From contig OY764545.1 in NCBI GenBank assembly GCA_963668495.1, positions 1,550,001 to 1,614,000 on the forward strand: a stretch of 64,000 bases of DNA, given 5' to 3'. The stretch is from Oleispirillum sp963668495. GTDB taxonomy: Bacteria > Pseudomonadota > Alphaproteobacteria > Rhodospirillales > Rhodospirillaceae. Of this stretch, positions 42,233 through 50,986 are shown piece after piece. The number at the start of each line of letters is the position of its first letter. The first letter of the stretch is position 1. Both the position numbers and the translations under genes were made by a program. The notes beneath the pieces were generated by a model. It did no database searches. It was not told the DNA's origin and worked only from the letters and a program-made list of their open reading frames with translations.

Positions 42233-43276
42233 ATGGCTGATATTGCCAATGTCGTTATCCTTGGGGCCAGCGGGTATACCGGGGCCGAGCTTATGCGCCT
42301 TTTGGTGTTGCACCCGCGCGTGCGATTGCAAGCTCTGACGGCTGACCGAAAAGCTGGGCAATCTGTGGCAGATGTCTTCCCGCACTTGGCGGGGTTGGAC
42401 TTGCCGGACATGATTTCCATCGATCAACTTGATCTTTCGGAAACGGATTTTGTTTTTTGTGCGTTGCCGCACGGCACGACACAAGACATCATCGCTGGCC
42501 TGCCTAAGCATGTGAAAGTCTGTGATTTATCAGCGGATTTCCGCTTTGCCGATGTGGAAACCTATGCCAAGTGGTATGGCGATAAACATCGTGCGCCAGA
42601 CCTACAGGCAGAGACTGTTTACGGCCTGACCGAACTGGCCCGCGATGCGGTGGCAAAGGCACGATTGGTTGCCAACCCCGGTTGTTATCCGACAAGTGCG
42701 CAGTTGCCGTTGATACCACTGCTGCGTGACGGTTTGATTGTGTCTGATCCGATCATTGTTGATGCAAAGTCCGGCGTGTCCGGCGCTGGACGTGCGGCTA
42801 AGGAAGGGTCCCTGCACACGGAAGTATCCGAAGGTATTCATGCCTACGGTGTTGCATCGCACCGCCATGGACCGGAAATTGATCAGGGGCTGACCAACGC
42901 TGCTGGGCAGGCCGTGACCTGTGCCTTTACACCACATTTGATGCCGATGAATCGCGGTATCTTGTCGACCATCTATGTCAAAATGAACAATGGCGTATCG
43001 GCGGAAGATCTGCATGCTTGCTTGGCTTCCCAATATGAAGGCGAGGCGTTTGTTCGGGTGTTGCCGATGGGGACAGTGCCGCATACCCGTCATGTGCGCG
43101 GTTCAAATTTGTCCCTGATGGGGGTTGTTGCCGACCGTCGTCCGGGGTGGGCCATTGTCGTGTGTGTGATCGATAATCTGGTAAAAGGAGCATCCGGTCA
43201 GGCCATTCAGAACATGAACGTTATGATGGGCTTCCCGGAAACAATGGGGCTGACACAGGCCCCTATGTTCCCTTAA
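42233..43276 (+). CDS. argC: N-acetyl-gamma-glutamyl-phosphate reductase
   Basis: A 347-residue NADPH-dependent reductase, third step of arginine synthesis. The nucleotide motif is VVILGASGYTGAELMRLLVLH (about 5-25), and the catalytic Cys151 is in NPGCYPT. SGVSGAGRAAKEGSLHTEV is the substrate-loop signature, and HRHGPEI carries the second catalytic His. The ATG at 42233 is chosen over one 13 codons upstream because of GAGAGG just before it. It is the long (type 1) form. Confidence 0.96.
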   Translation: MADIANVVILGASGYTGAELMRLLVLHPRVRLQALTADRKAGQSVADVFPHLAGLDLPDMISIDQLDLSETDFVFCALPHGTTQDIIAGLPKHVKVCDLSADFRFADVETYAKWYGDKHRAPDLQAETVYGLTELARDAVAKARLVANPGCYPTSAQLPLIPLLRDGLIVSDPIIVDAKSGVSGAGRAAKEGSLHTEVSEGIHAYGVASHRHGPEIDQGLTNAAGQAVTCAFTPHLMPMNRGILSTIYVKMNNGVSAEDLHACLASQYEGEAFVRVLPMGTVPHTRHVRGSNLSLMGVVADRRPGWAIVVCVIDNLVKGASGQAIQNMNVMMGFPETMGLTQAPMFP

Positions 43277-43347
43277 CATATCGGGAAACAACGTTGCGTG
43301 CCGACAGTGGCGCGTGCATTACAGCCAAGGGTTAAGCGAGGTCACGC

Positions 43348-43872
43348 ATGAAGCCGATTATTCTACCCTTTAAAGGGGTCACGCCGAGGATTGACGAAAC
43401 GGCGTTTGTTGCACCGGGGGCATCTGTCCTTGGGGATGTGGAAATTGGTGAAAACAGCAGCGTTTGGTTCAGTTGTGTGTTGCGGGGCGACGTTGACGTC
43501 ATCCGTATCGGTAAAAATACGAACATTCAGGATGGGACCATCGTCCATCTCAGCCGTAATGCTCCGACGATTGTTGGCGACAATGTCACGGTTGGTCATG
43601 CCGCTGTTCTGCATGGTTGCACGATCGAAGATCAGGCATTTGTCGGAATGGGGGCGACTCTTTTGGACGGTGCCGTTCTGGAAAAAGGCAGCATGCTTGC
43701 CGCGGGTTCCCTCCTGACCAACAACAAGCGGGTCCCGGCAGGGCAGCTTTGGGCAGGGTCTCCGGCAAAGTACATGCGGGATCTAACCCCCGAAGAAATC
43801 GAGGGATTTTTGCCGCATGCAGCAAACTATGTCGAGCTTTCGCGCCAATATAAACAAGAAAACGGGTTTTAG
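43348..43872 (+). CDS. Gamma-class carbonic anhydrase-like hexapeptide protein
   Basis: A 174-residue left-handed beta-helix protein of the gamma-carbonic anhydrase family (YrdA/PaaY/CaiE). It has the VLGDVEIGENSSVWFSCVL repeat pattern. The metal-binding histidines lie in TIVHLSRN and in VTVGHAAVLHGCTI, giving the His triad across subunits of the trimer. It may hydrate CO2 or act on thioesters; members differ. GAGGT precedes the ATG. It is followed by a perfect 13-base-pair terminator. Confidence 0.9.
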   Translation: MKPIILPFKGVTPRIDETAFVAPGASVLGDVEIGENSSVWFSCVLRGDVDVIRIGKNTNIQDGTIVHLSRNAPTIVGDNVTVGHAAVLHGCTIEDQAFVGMGATLLDGAVLEKGSMLAAGSLLTNNKRVPAGQLWAGSPAKYMRDLTPEEIEGFLPHAANYVELSRQYKQENGF

Positions 43873-43878
43873 CCCTTG

Positions 43879-43909
43879 AATACGTTTCAGATTTTGTCTG
43901 AAACGTATT
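43879..43909 (+). terminator. Terminator after the gamma-carbonic anhydrase gene
   Basis: AATACGTTTCAGA (43879-43891) pairs perfectly with TCTGAAACGTATT (43897-43909) over loop TTTTG, followed by TTAA. Confidence 0.85.
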
Positions 43910-44081
43910 TTAATGCTATATCAGAGAGAGATTTAAGGCGCTGTGTGCGTGTGTCGGGGGCTCTTTGTGCTGTCCGGGCGGCGTTTTCGGTGTCAGCGAT
44001 GGTTTTGAAGGACGCAAAAACATGCAAATCGGGGCAAACGGCACGGGGGGTGCGCAGATGGGACATCAACAAGAAGAGTCC

Positions 44082-44951
44082 ATGAAAGAGCGCTGGCTTT
44101 CGTCTGTCCGTGCGATTGGCTTTGCCGGGGTTTTGGGGCTTACCGTAGCAGGGTGTAGCTCGTATAACCCGTTGGATTGGGGGGATGATTCCCCTCCGGC
44201 ACCGGAACAAATTGCCCTGCCGGCTGAGGCCTCTGCGGATGCAGGCAAATTGCCGGAAGGATTGGGTGGTGACGGAAATGACCGCTCCTATGATAAATCC
44301 AGTCAGCGTGAAGATGTAACTGTAGTTCGTCCTCTGCGGGAGAATGTGGCCCCGCCGGACGTAACGGTTTCTTCTCAGGCGTCTTCTGTACCGCAGCAGC
44401 CGGTGGAGCCAGAAGTGGCAACGTCTTCGGATTTGCCGGGGCAGCCGCCGATTATCGGACAGTCTTCTGATGCGGAATCTGGCTCAGGTGCCTCCGCTGG
44501 CGCGCAAGCTGATCAGTATTCCTCCGTTTTGGTCGATGCCCCTGATATTGGTGCCATGCAAGGACTTGATGCCTTCTCTCCAGAGGCTTATGGCGTATCG
44601 TTCCTTGCCGCGACGATCCCGTTTAATCACGGTTCTTCCAGCTTGTCTGCCTCGGATATGGCGGCTTTGAAACAGGTTGTGGCTCAGTTCAAAGATAAGG
44701 GCGGTGCCGTTACCGTGATCGGGCATGCATCCAGCCGCACAGGCGATATGTCTGCGGTGAATCATAAATTGGCAAACTTCAACACGTCTTTGCGGCGTGC
44801 TCAATCCGTTGCGCGAGCGTTGCAGAAACTTGGGGTGCCGTCGGGCAAGCTCTTTGTAGGCGCGGTGTCTGACAATGAACCCCTGTATCAGGAAGTGATG
44901 CCTGCCGGTGAAGCCGGTAACCGCCGCACAGAGGTCTTCCTGAATCAGTAA
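44082..44951 (+). CDS. OmpA-family outer-membrane lipoprotein
   Basis: A 289-residue lipoprotein. The signal peptide MKERWLSSVRAIGFAGVLGL ends in lipobox VAGC (Cys25). Residues 30-160 are a Pro/Ser/Ala/Glu-rich linker with no fold expected. The C-terminal 115 residues are an OmpA/Pal-like peptidoglycan-binding domain (IPFNHGSSSLSASDMAALKQ, VTVIGHASSRTGDMS, NTSLRRAQSVARALQKLGV). The start at 44082 is chosen for AAGAAGAG before it and for the clean signal peptide. It should tether the outer membrane to the cell wall. Transcribed alone. Confidence 0.85.
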   Translation: MKERWLSSVRAIGFAGVLGLTVAGCSSYNPLDWGDDSPPAPEQIALPAEASADAGKLPEGLGGDGNDRSYDKSSQREDVTVVRPLRENVAPPDVTVSSQASSVPQQPVEPEVATSSDLPGQPPIIGQSSDAESGSGASAGAQADQYSSVLVDAPDIGAMQGLDAFSPEAYGVSFLAATIPFNHGSSSLSASDMAALKQVVAQFKDKGGAVTVIGHASSRTGDMSAVNHKLANFNTSLRRAQSVARALQKLGVPSGKLFVGAVSDNEPLYQEVMPAGEAGNRRTEVFLNQ

Positions 44952-44978
44952 AACCGCCATCACGGTCTTAATGGTCAG

Positions 44979-45002
44979 GGGTCCGGCGGTTTCGCCGGAC
45001 CC
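44979..45002 (+). terminator. Hairpin after the OmpA lipoprotein gene
   Basis: GGGTCCGGCG pairs perfectly with CGCCGGACCC over GTTT. It lacks a long U-run (TTGGCG follows), so efficiency is uncertain. The rest of the 221-base gap to alaC shows nothing clear. Confidence 0.55.
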
Positions 45003-45172
45003 TTGGCGTATGTGGCGCATAAAGACCGCAGGGCAGAAGGAAATCAAGAATGTGCAGGATTTCCTTTCGCCAAATTCCAAAAGCCACGTATAAACTTTGC
45101 ATAATGATCCGGAAAACCGGACATCCTATGGACAGAAACACATCCCGATAACCTTTAACTCGATGAGTCGTT

Positions 45173-46390
45173 ATGGAACAGGAATTCTATCGCATCAAAC
45201 GCCTACCGCCTTATGTCTTTGCAGAAGTCAATGCAATGAAGGCGCGTGCGCGAGCGAACGGCGATGATATCATTGACTTCGGCATGGGAAATCCTGATCA
45301 GCCGACGCCGGAACACATTGTTGAAAAACTCTGTGAAGCGGCTCATAACCCAAGGGCGCACCGATATTCCATGTCTCGGGGCATCCCCGGACTGCGGAAG
45401 GCCTTTGCCGGATATTATGAACGACGTTTTGGCGTAGATCTGGATCAGGAAAAAGAAATCTGCGTCACGTTGGGTTCGAAAGAAGGTTTGGCAAACCTTG
45501 CTATGGCTATGACCTCACCCGGTGATGTGGTGTTGGTCCCCAATCCCAGTTATCCGATCCATGCCTTTGGATTTATTATTGCCGGTGGTGCTATCCGCCA
45601 TGTCCCGGCTATGCCGGATGAAAGCTTCCTTGAAGCCATGGACCGTGCCGTACGGCACAGCATTCCAAAGCCCATTGCCGTTGTGCTGAACTATCCGTCA
45701 AACCCAACGGCACGGTTGGCCACATTGGACTTTTATGCCGAAGTGGTGAAATTCTGCCGTAAGCACGGTGTCTATATTCTGTCGGATTTGGCGTATTCGG
45801 AAATTTATTTCGATGGCAATCCGCCGCCGTCCGTGTTGCAGGTTCCGGGGGCCAAGGACATCGCTGTGGAATTTTCTTCCATGTCCAAATCCTACAATAT
45901 GGCAGGCTGGCGTATGGGGTTTGCTGCTGGTAACCCGTGCCTGATTTCGGCATTGTCGCGTATCAAATCCTATTTGGATTACGGCGCGTTTACACCGATT
46001 CAGGTTGCTGCAACTGCGGCTCTGAATGGTCCGCAAGATTGCGTCGACGACATCCGTGCCATGTACAAAGGCCGCCGGGATGTCCTGATCGAAGGATTGG
46101 AACATGCCGGATGGGATGTGCCGTCTCCACAGGCGACTATGTTTGCATGGGCACCAATCCCTAAAAATTTCCAGCACCTTGGCTCACTTGAGTTTTCCAA
46201 GCTGCTGTTGTCCGAAGCCAGTGTGGCGGTTGCGCCGGGTCTTGGCTTCGGTGAGTATGGTGATACCCATGTCCGTATTGGCCTTGTCGAAAATAAGCAT
46301 CGCATTCGGCAAGCCGTGCGGAATATCAAATCATTCTTGTCGCGATATGATTCGGTTCTTGCGGATCATGAAGTAAAGTCAGACAACTAA
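45173..46390 (+). CDS. alaC: Alanine-type aminotransferase (AlaC/LL-DAP aminotransferase-like)
   Basis: A 405-residue class I/II PLP aminotransferase. GMGNPDQPTP (about 38-47), GSKEGLANLAMAMTSPGDVV (phosphate site), NYPSNPTARLA (substrate) and SSMSKSYNMAGWRMGFAAGN with the Schiff-base lysine are all present. The best match is the AlaC branch (glutamate-pyruvate transaminase), which in alphaproteobacteria usually stands next to hom. Here hom follows 12 bases downstream. LL-diaminopimelate or methionine-related specificity cannot be ruled out. Confidence 0.9.
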   Translation: MEQEFYRIKRLPPYVFAEVNAMKARARANGDDIIDFGMGNPDQPTPEHIVEKLCEAAHNPRAHRYSMSRGIPGLRKAFAGYYERRFGVDLDQEKEICVTLGSKEGLANLAMAMTSPGDVVLVPNPSYPIHAFGFIIAGGAIRHVPAMPDESFLEAMDRAVRHSIPKPIAVVLNYPSNPTARLATLDFYAEVVKFCRKHGVYILSDLAYSEIYFDGNPPPSVLQVPGAKDIAVEFSSMSKSYNMAGWRMGFAAGNPCLISALSRIKSYLDYGAFTPIQVAATAALNGPQDCVDDIRAMYKGRRDVLIEGLEHAGWDVPSPQATMFAWAPIPKNFQHLGSLEFSKLLLSEASVAVAPGLGFGEYGDTHVRIGLVENKHRIRQAVRNIKSFLSRYDSVLADHEVKSDN

Positions 46391-46402
46391 ACCCACGAGG
46401 AA

Positions 46403-47737
46403 ATGACAGTGAACGCGTTGAAGTCCCCCGAAGAACCTCAGAAGGTTGAGCCATTCAAGGTTGCGATTGCCGGTCTTGGTACGGTCGGTGCTGGTGTTTT
46501 GAAAATTTTGCGTGATACGCAAACAGAAATTACCGCACGTGCCGGTCGTCCTATTACAGTCACAGCCATTAGTGCCCGTGACCGCAATAAAGATCGTGGC
46601 GTGTCCTTGGATGGCATGACTTGGTTCGATGACCCGGTGGAAATGGCCCGCGAAGCGGACGTGGACGTCGTGGTCGAGCTGATTGGCGGTTCCAATGGGC
46701 CTGCCAAAGCTTCGGTGCGGGCCGCCATGACAGGCGGGCGTTCGGTTGTCACTGCCAACAAAGCCTTGCTTGCCCATCATGGTGCGGAGCTGGCAAAGTT
46801 GGCAGAGTTGTCTGGGGTGGCTTTGGCCTATGAAGCCGCCGTCGCCGGAGGAATCCCGATCATCAAAAGCCTGCGCGATGGGCTTGCGGCCAATAAGATT
46901 GATCGGGTCGTCGGGATTCTGAACGGCACCTGTAACTACATCCTGACCACGATGCGGGAAACGGGACGTAGTTTCGAAGACGTGCTGGCGGATGCGCAGG
47001 CCTTGGGGTATGCGGAAGCTGATCCAACCTTTGATGTGGACGGTATTGATGCCGCCCATAAATTAAGCCTGCTGACCTCCATTGCTTTCGGTACGGAGAT
47101 TGACTTTGACGCTGTGCATGTTGAAGGCATTCGCAAAGTCACGGCAGAGGATATCAAATATGCCGGAGAGCTTGGTTATAAGATCAAGCTGTTGGGGATT
47201 TCCCGCCAATGCGGCGGTGCGGTTGAGCAGCGTGTTCATCCTTGCCTTGTTCCTGTTGGTTCCGGTATCGCCGCTGTCGAAGGCGTATTCAACGCGGTTA
47301 TGGTCGAAGGCGACGCAGTCGGAACGGTAGTGCTGACCGGGCGTGGGGCAGGTGAAGGTCCGACGGCTTCGGCAGTTGTTGCGGATTTGATTGATATTGC
47401 AGCAGGCCGGGCCAGCAAAACCCCGTTTGGGGTTTCTGCCGCCTTGATGCAGCCGTTGAAATCCACGCCACTTTCCAGCCATGTCGGGTCTTACTATGTC
47501 CGCCTGAATGTGGAGGATGAACCGGGAATTTTTGCTGCTATTGCGTCTGCTTTTGGTGCGGAAAACGTCTCCATGGAGACTGTGATGCAGCATGGGCATG
47601 ACAATCATCAGCCCGTGGCTGTGGTGCTGACAATCCATGAAACGACTGAGGAGGCATTCTCGCGCGCATTGCACCGGATCAAATCGATTCCCGGTGTCTT
47701 GGCAGAGCCTGTCGCACTTCGTATTGAGGCTATGTAA
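46403..47737 (+). CDS. hom: Homoserine dehydrogenase
   Basis: A 444-residue monofunctional NAD(P)-dependent homoserine dehydrogenase, making homoserine from aspartate semialdehyde for threonine and methionine. The Rossmann start is VAIAGLGTVGAGVLKILRD (about 20-38). VVTANKALLAHHG and AYEAAVAGGIPIIKSL surround the active site, with catalytic Lys in GLAANKIDRVVGILNGTCNY-type context. A C-terminal ACT domain (YYVRLNVEDEPGIFAAIASA) binds the feedback inhibitor threonine. It lies between alaC and recJ with short gaps; the glpX gene often found between hom and recJ is absent. Confidence 0.96.
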   Translation: MTVNALKSPEEPQKVEPFKVAIAGLGTVGAGVLKILRDTQTEITARAGRPITVTAISARDRNKDRGVSLDGMTWFDDPVEMAREADVDVVVELIGGSNGPAKASVRAAMTGGRSVVTANKALLAHHGAELAKLAELSGVALAYEAAVAGGIPIIKSLRDGLAANKIDRVVGILNGTCNYILTTMRETGRSFEDVLADAQALGYAEADPTFDVDGIDAAHKLSLLTSIAFGTEIDFDAVHVEGIRKVTAEDIKYAGELGYKIKLLGISRQCGGAVEQRVHPCLVPVGSGIAAVEGVFNAVMVEGDAVGTVVLTGRGAGEGPTASAVVADLIDIAAGRASKTPFGVSAALMQPLKSTPLSSHVGSYYVRLNVEDEPGIFAAIASAFGAENVSMETVMQHGHDNHQPVAVVLTIHETTEEAFSRALHRIKSIPGVLAEPVALRIEAM

Positions 47738-47748
47738 ATCCACGACAC

Positions 47749-49593
47749 ATGGAGTTTTTGTCAGTGCGTAACCCAGAAGTTGCTTGCGACTCACAGACGA
47801 GTCGATCGCCCTTGCCGGATCGAGGTTTCCTTGGTGTTTCTCATTCGGTACGGGGGCGCTTCTGGCAGTTGGCTTCGGCGGATACGCACACTGTGTCGTC
47901 CATGTTGCGCCATCATGAAATGCCTGAGGTCATGGCTCGGGCGATGGCGGTTCGTGGCATTGGCGAGGCAAATGTAAAGGACTATTTGGCCCCCACCGTA
48001 CGTGACCTGTTGCCGAACCCATCGTCATTGCAGGATATGGACGCGGCGGTAGAGCGCATTGTTCAGGCAATTTTGTCCGATGAGGCGATTGCCGTTTTCG
48101 GTGATTATGACGTTGATGGGGCAACCTCTACGGCATTGTTGATCCGCTATATGCGTCAGGTTGGAAAAGACGTGGATATCCACATCCCTGATCGCATTAC
48201 CGAAGGCTATGGCCCGAATGCTCCGGCGGTGGAAGCCCTGCGCGCCCGTGGGGCCAACCTGTTGATCACCGTTGACTGTGGCGTAACGTCATTTGCGGCT
48301 ATATCCGCAGCACGACGTGCGGGGCTGGATGTGGTGATCCTTGACCACCATCAGGTGGAAGACTCCCTGCCTGAGGCCGTTGCCGTGGTTAATCCGAAGC
48401 GGACAGACGACACCAGTGGTGTCGATTATCTTGCCGCGGTCGGTGTGGTGTTTTTGTTGCTGGTTGGCCTTAATCGGAGCTTGCGCACAAAAGGTTATTT
48501 TTCCGGTGACCGACCAGAACCCAATTTGATGCAATTATTGGATTTGGTCGCGTTTGGCACCGTATGCGATGTGGTGCCCTTGAAGGGGGTGAACCGAGCA
48601 TTCGTCACGCAGGGGCTTAAGATATTGGCAGAAGGCCGTAATCCCGGCCTCGCTGCCTTGATCAATATTACGGCGATTAAGCCGCCGCTCGGCACGTATC
48701 ATATTGGTTTTGTCATGGGGCCGCGGATCAATGCCGGGGGACGGGTTGGGCAATCTGACCTTGGTGCCCGTTTGCTCAGTTGTGATGACCCGGATCAAGC
48801 CGCCATGCTGGCGGAAGAGCTGGAACAGAACAATCTGGCCCGTCGTGATATCGAGGCAACCGCCCTGAGCGAAGCCATTGCACAGGTGGAACAAACTATG
48901 CCACCGGATTGTCGAGCTTTGGTCGCAGCCGGAGAAAACTGGCATCCCGGTGTTGTCGGTCTTGTGGCATCTCGCCTGAAGGAGCGGTTCAATATTCCGT
49001 CCTGTGCGGTGACATTTATGGGCGGGCAGGGTAAGGGCTCTGGTCGATCTGTGGATGGTGTAAATTTGGGGGCAGCCATTCTTGCGGCCCGAGAAGCCGG
49101 TGTGTTGGTCACAGGAGGCGGTCATGCCATGGCTGCCGGGTTTACGGTGGAGCGAGAGAACCTTAGCAAGCTGTGCAGCTTTCTGAGTGATCATGTCAAA
49201 CAGCAGGCCGGGCAGGAAAAGCCGATTGTCCCTGTCACCGTAGACGGAGCAATCGATATTCACGCCGCTGGGCCGGATTTGGTGGAAAGCCTGTCACGGA
49301 TGGAACCGTTTGGTGCCGGGAATGATGAACCGCGCTTTGCCGTGCCATCGGTGCGGATTGGGCGGGCAGATGTGGTTGGCAACAATCATATTCGGGCTTT
49401 TGCTTTTGGCTCGAATGGTGGACGACTGAAGCTGATTGCCTTTCGTGCGGTTGAAACGGACTTGGGGCGGGCCTTGCTTAACCACCGTGATCGCCAAATG
49501 CACCTGCTGGGGGCTTTGCGGGCGGATAATTGGAACGGGCGGCGTGGCGTACAGTTCGTTGTCGAGGACGCGGCATTTGTGGATGCGGATTAG
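47749..49593 (+). CDS. recJ: Single-stranded-DNA-specific exonuclease RecJ
   Basis: A 614-residue 5'-3' single-strand exonuclease of the DHH superfamily acting in RecF-type recombination and mismatch repair. Motif I is AVFGDYDVDGATSTALLIRY, motif III contains VILDHHQ, and the DHHA1 domain has GGGHAMAAGFTVE (about 460-472). An OB-like C-terminal domain follows. A start at the GTG at 47764 is likely better than the ATG at 47749, since GGAG (47751-47754) sits nine bases before the GTG and overlaps the ATG. It begins 11 bases after hom and ends in a terminator. Confidence 0.95.
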   Translation: MEFLSVRNPEVACDSQTSRSPLPDRGFLGVSHSVRGRFWQLASADTHTVSSMLRHHEMPEVMARAMAVRGIGEANVKDYLAPTVRDLLPNPSSLQDMDAAVERIVQAILSDEAIAVFGDYDVDGATSTALLIRYMRQVGKDVDIHIPDRITEGYGPNAPAVEALRARGANLLITVDCGVTSFAAISAARRAGLDVVILDHHQVEDSLPEAVAVVNPKRTDDTSGVDYLAAVGVVFLLLVGLNRSLRTKGYFSGDRPEPNLMQLLDLVAFGTVCDVVPLKGVNRAFVTQGLKILAEGRNPGLAALINITAIKPPLGTYHIGFVMGPRINAGGRVGQSDLGARLLSCDDPDQAAMLAEELEQNNLARRDIEATALSEAIAQVEQTMPPDCRALVAAGENWHPGVVGLVASRLKERFNIPSCAVTFMGGQGKGSGRSVDGVNLGAAILAAREAGVLVTGGGHAMAAGFTVERENLSKLCSFLSDHVKQQAGQEKPIVPVTVDGAIDIHAAGPDLVESLSRMEPFGAGNDEPRFAVPSVRIGRADVVGNNHIRAFAFGSNGGRLKLIAFRAVETDLGRALLNHRDRQMHLLGALRADNWNGRRGVQFVVEDAAFVDAD

Positions 49594-49601
49594 TCATAAA
49601 A

Positions 49602-49626
49602 AAGCGGGCCAGATGGCCCGTTTCTT
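49602..49626 (+). terminator. Terminator after recJ
   Basis: CGGGCC (49605-49610) pairs with GGCCCG (49615-49620) over AGAT, extended by G-T, followed by TTTCTTCTT. It faces the GNAT gene. Confidence 0.8.
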
Positions 49627-49652
49627 CTTGGTGTCATTATTCGGGTTTGACC

Positions 49653-50243
49653 CTAGATCGGGGCATGAGCCTGATCATGGGGTGGTTTCGGCGAGTCTTC
49701 ATCGTTCAGGACACACTGCATAAACACAATGTCCAGCCACTTACCGAATTTCAAGCCGACACTGTCAAGTTGCCCCATATGCTCAAACCCGGCGGCGGCA
49801 TGGGCCTTAATGCTGCCGTGGTTGTCAGAATCGCCAATAACGGCAACCAACTGGCGGTAGCCAAGTGCACGACATCGGGTTACCAGAGCCGAGAGCAAAG
49901 AGCGCCCGACCCCGAGACCTCTGACATCCGGGCCCACATAAACAGAGTCTTCCAAGGTATAACGATAGGCAGAGCGGGGACGAAACGGACCGGCGTATGC
50001 GAAGCCCACGACTTGGCCCCTGTGCTCGGCTACCAAAAAGGGTAGGCCTTTTTCAGTCAGGTTTTCGCGCTTAATTGCCATTTCTTCGCAACTTGGCGGG
50101 GTTTCGTCGAATGACCCGGTGCCGTTCATAACGCTAAAGGCATAGATTCGGTGTATGGCCTCGACATCATCCGAACGCGAATCCCGGATCAAAATGTCAA
50201 TGGTTCCCGCAACTTTGACCACCGAAAGCGGAGGATGCGACAT
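49653..50243 (-). CDS. GNAT family N-acetyltransferase (phosphinothricin acetyltransferase-like)
   Basis: A 196-residue acetyltransferase similar to the Pat/MddA/YwnH group that acetylates phosphinothricin or methionine sulfone/sulfoximine. It shows IRDSRSDDVEAIHRIYAFSV (about 18-37), SFDETPPSCEEMAIKRENL, RSAYRYTLEDSVYVGPDVRG and the acetyl-CoA loop RGLGVGRSLLSALV. The late FGKWLDIVFMQ is a family marker. The ATG at 50243 (MSHPPLS) is chosen over a far upstream in-frame start because similarity begins after it and AGGGA precedes it. It may be a detoxifying enzyme; the substrate is unproven. Confidence 0.87.
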   Translation of the reverse strand: MSHPPLSVVKVAGTIDILIRDSRSDDVEAIHRIYAFSVMNGTGSFDETPPSCEEMAIKRENLTEKGLPFLVAEHRGQVVGFAYAGPFRPRSAYRYTLEDSVYVGPDVRGLGVGRSLLSALVTRCRALGYRQLVAVIGDSDNHGSIKAHAAAGFEHMGQLDSVGLKFGKWLDIVFMQCVLNDEDSPKPPHDQAHAPI

Positions 50244-50361
50244 GGCAATGCGTCCCTGAAACAATACTGAATGCTGACTGTTAGATATATGATACTTTTG
50301 ACCGATGCCACAAGCAAAGCCAAGGCCCTTCATGAAAATGTCGAAAACCTACCGAAAAGGA

Positions 50362-50391
50362 TTGAACAGTGTGTCGGTCTTCGGCTAAGAA
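50362..50391 (+). promoter_or_regulatory. Probable promoter of tRNA-Glu
   Basis: TTGAAC (50362-50367), 18-base spacer, TAAGAA (50386-50391), 10 bases before the mature tRNA. A plausible sigma-70-type promoter. Confidence 0.45.
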
Positions 50392-50401
50392 ATATGCGTC
50401 C

Positions 50402-50477
50402 GACCCCATCGTCTAGAGGCCTAGGACACCGGCCTTTCACGCCGGCAACACGGGTTCGAATCCCGTTGGGGTCGCCA
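50402..50477 (+). tRNA. tRNA-Glu (TTC anticodon)
   Basis: Complete cloverleaf: acceptor GACCCCA with TGGGGTC, anticodon stem CCGGC/GCCGG with loop CTTTCAC giving TTC at 50436-50438, T loop TTCGAAT, discriminator G and encoded CCA at 50475-50477. No duplicate 3' end is seen nearby. Confidence 0.97.
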
Positions 50478-50986
50478 ACCTTTTCTGAAGTGGTTTACCA
50501 CCTGATGGAAGATTGGGGGTGAGGTGCAATAGTGTCGGGCGAGCACGTCTTTGCATGCGCGCAGGTTGCATCTCTGGGAAATTCTAAAGTGGGGGCTTGA
50601 AGAACCTTGTGGCTGCATAAGGGGCACGTCGGGCACGAATTTTCGTTGATGACCACGCCAAACTGGGAAACCGGTCTGGCAATGGTTGGTTGTCACCACT
50701 CAATAGCTTGCGCTGCGCAAGGGGTTGTTGCAGCGCCGGAATATTACGCCATGGTTTCAGCCGGTGCGGTCGCAAATGGGCGCCGCGCCTTTTCTTTTGC
50801 CGAAGCGGGCGTAGTCAATGACCCAAAACTTTGTCGTGAAATGGCAATGCCTCAGGAGCGTGCAAACAGAATTATAACCGCATGAACTGAACAAACTGTA
50901 CGGCAGGTATGCTCCCTGCGCGGTGCGGTCGCATTACGGTTTCATTGATAAAGTCTTTACAACAAATCTAACAGGAGATTGTCACA
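50478..50986. other. Non-coding stretch between tRNA-Glu and the CoA-transferase
   Basis: 509 bases with no gene that I can support. An open frame at 50607-50885 encodes 92 residues with no recognisable motif and no ribosome binding site, and its minus-strand counterpart is no better. The promoter of the strongly expressed CoA-transferase must lie in the last 100 bases. Confidence 0.5.

Noticed and set aside
50421..50699. Minus-strand frame ending RDSNPCCRRERPVS
   Set aside because: It is the reverse reading of tRNA-Glu.
50607..50885. Possible 92-residue plus-strand gene before the CoA-transferase
   Set aside because: No ribosome binding site, no motif, and codon use unlike the neighbours; described only as part of the non-coding stretch.
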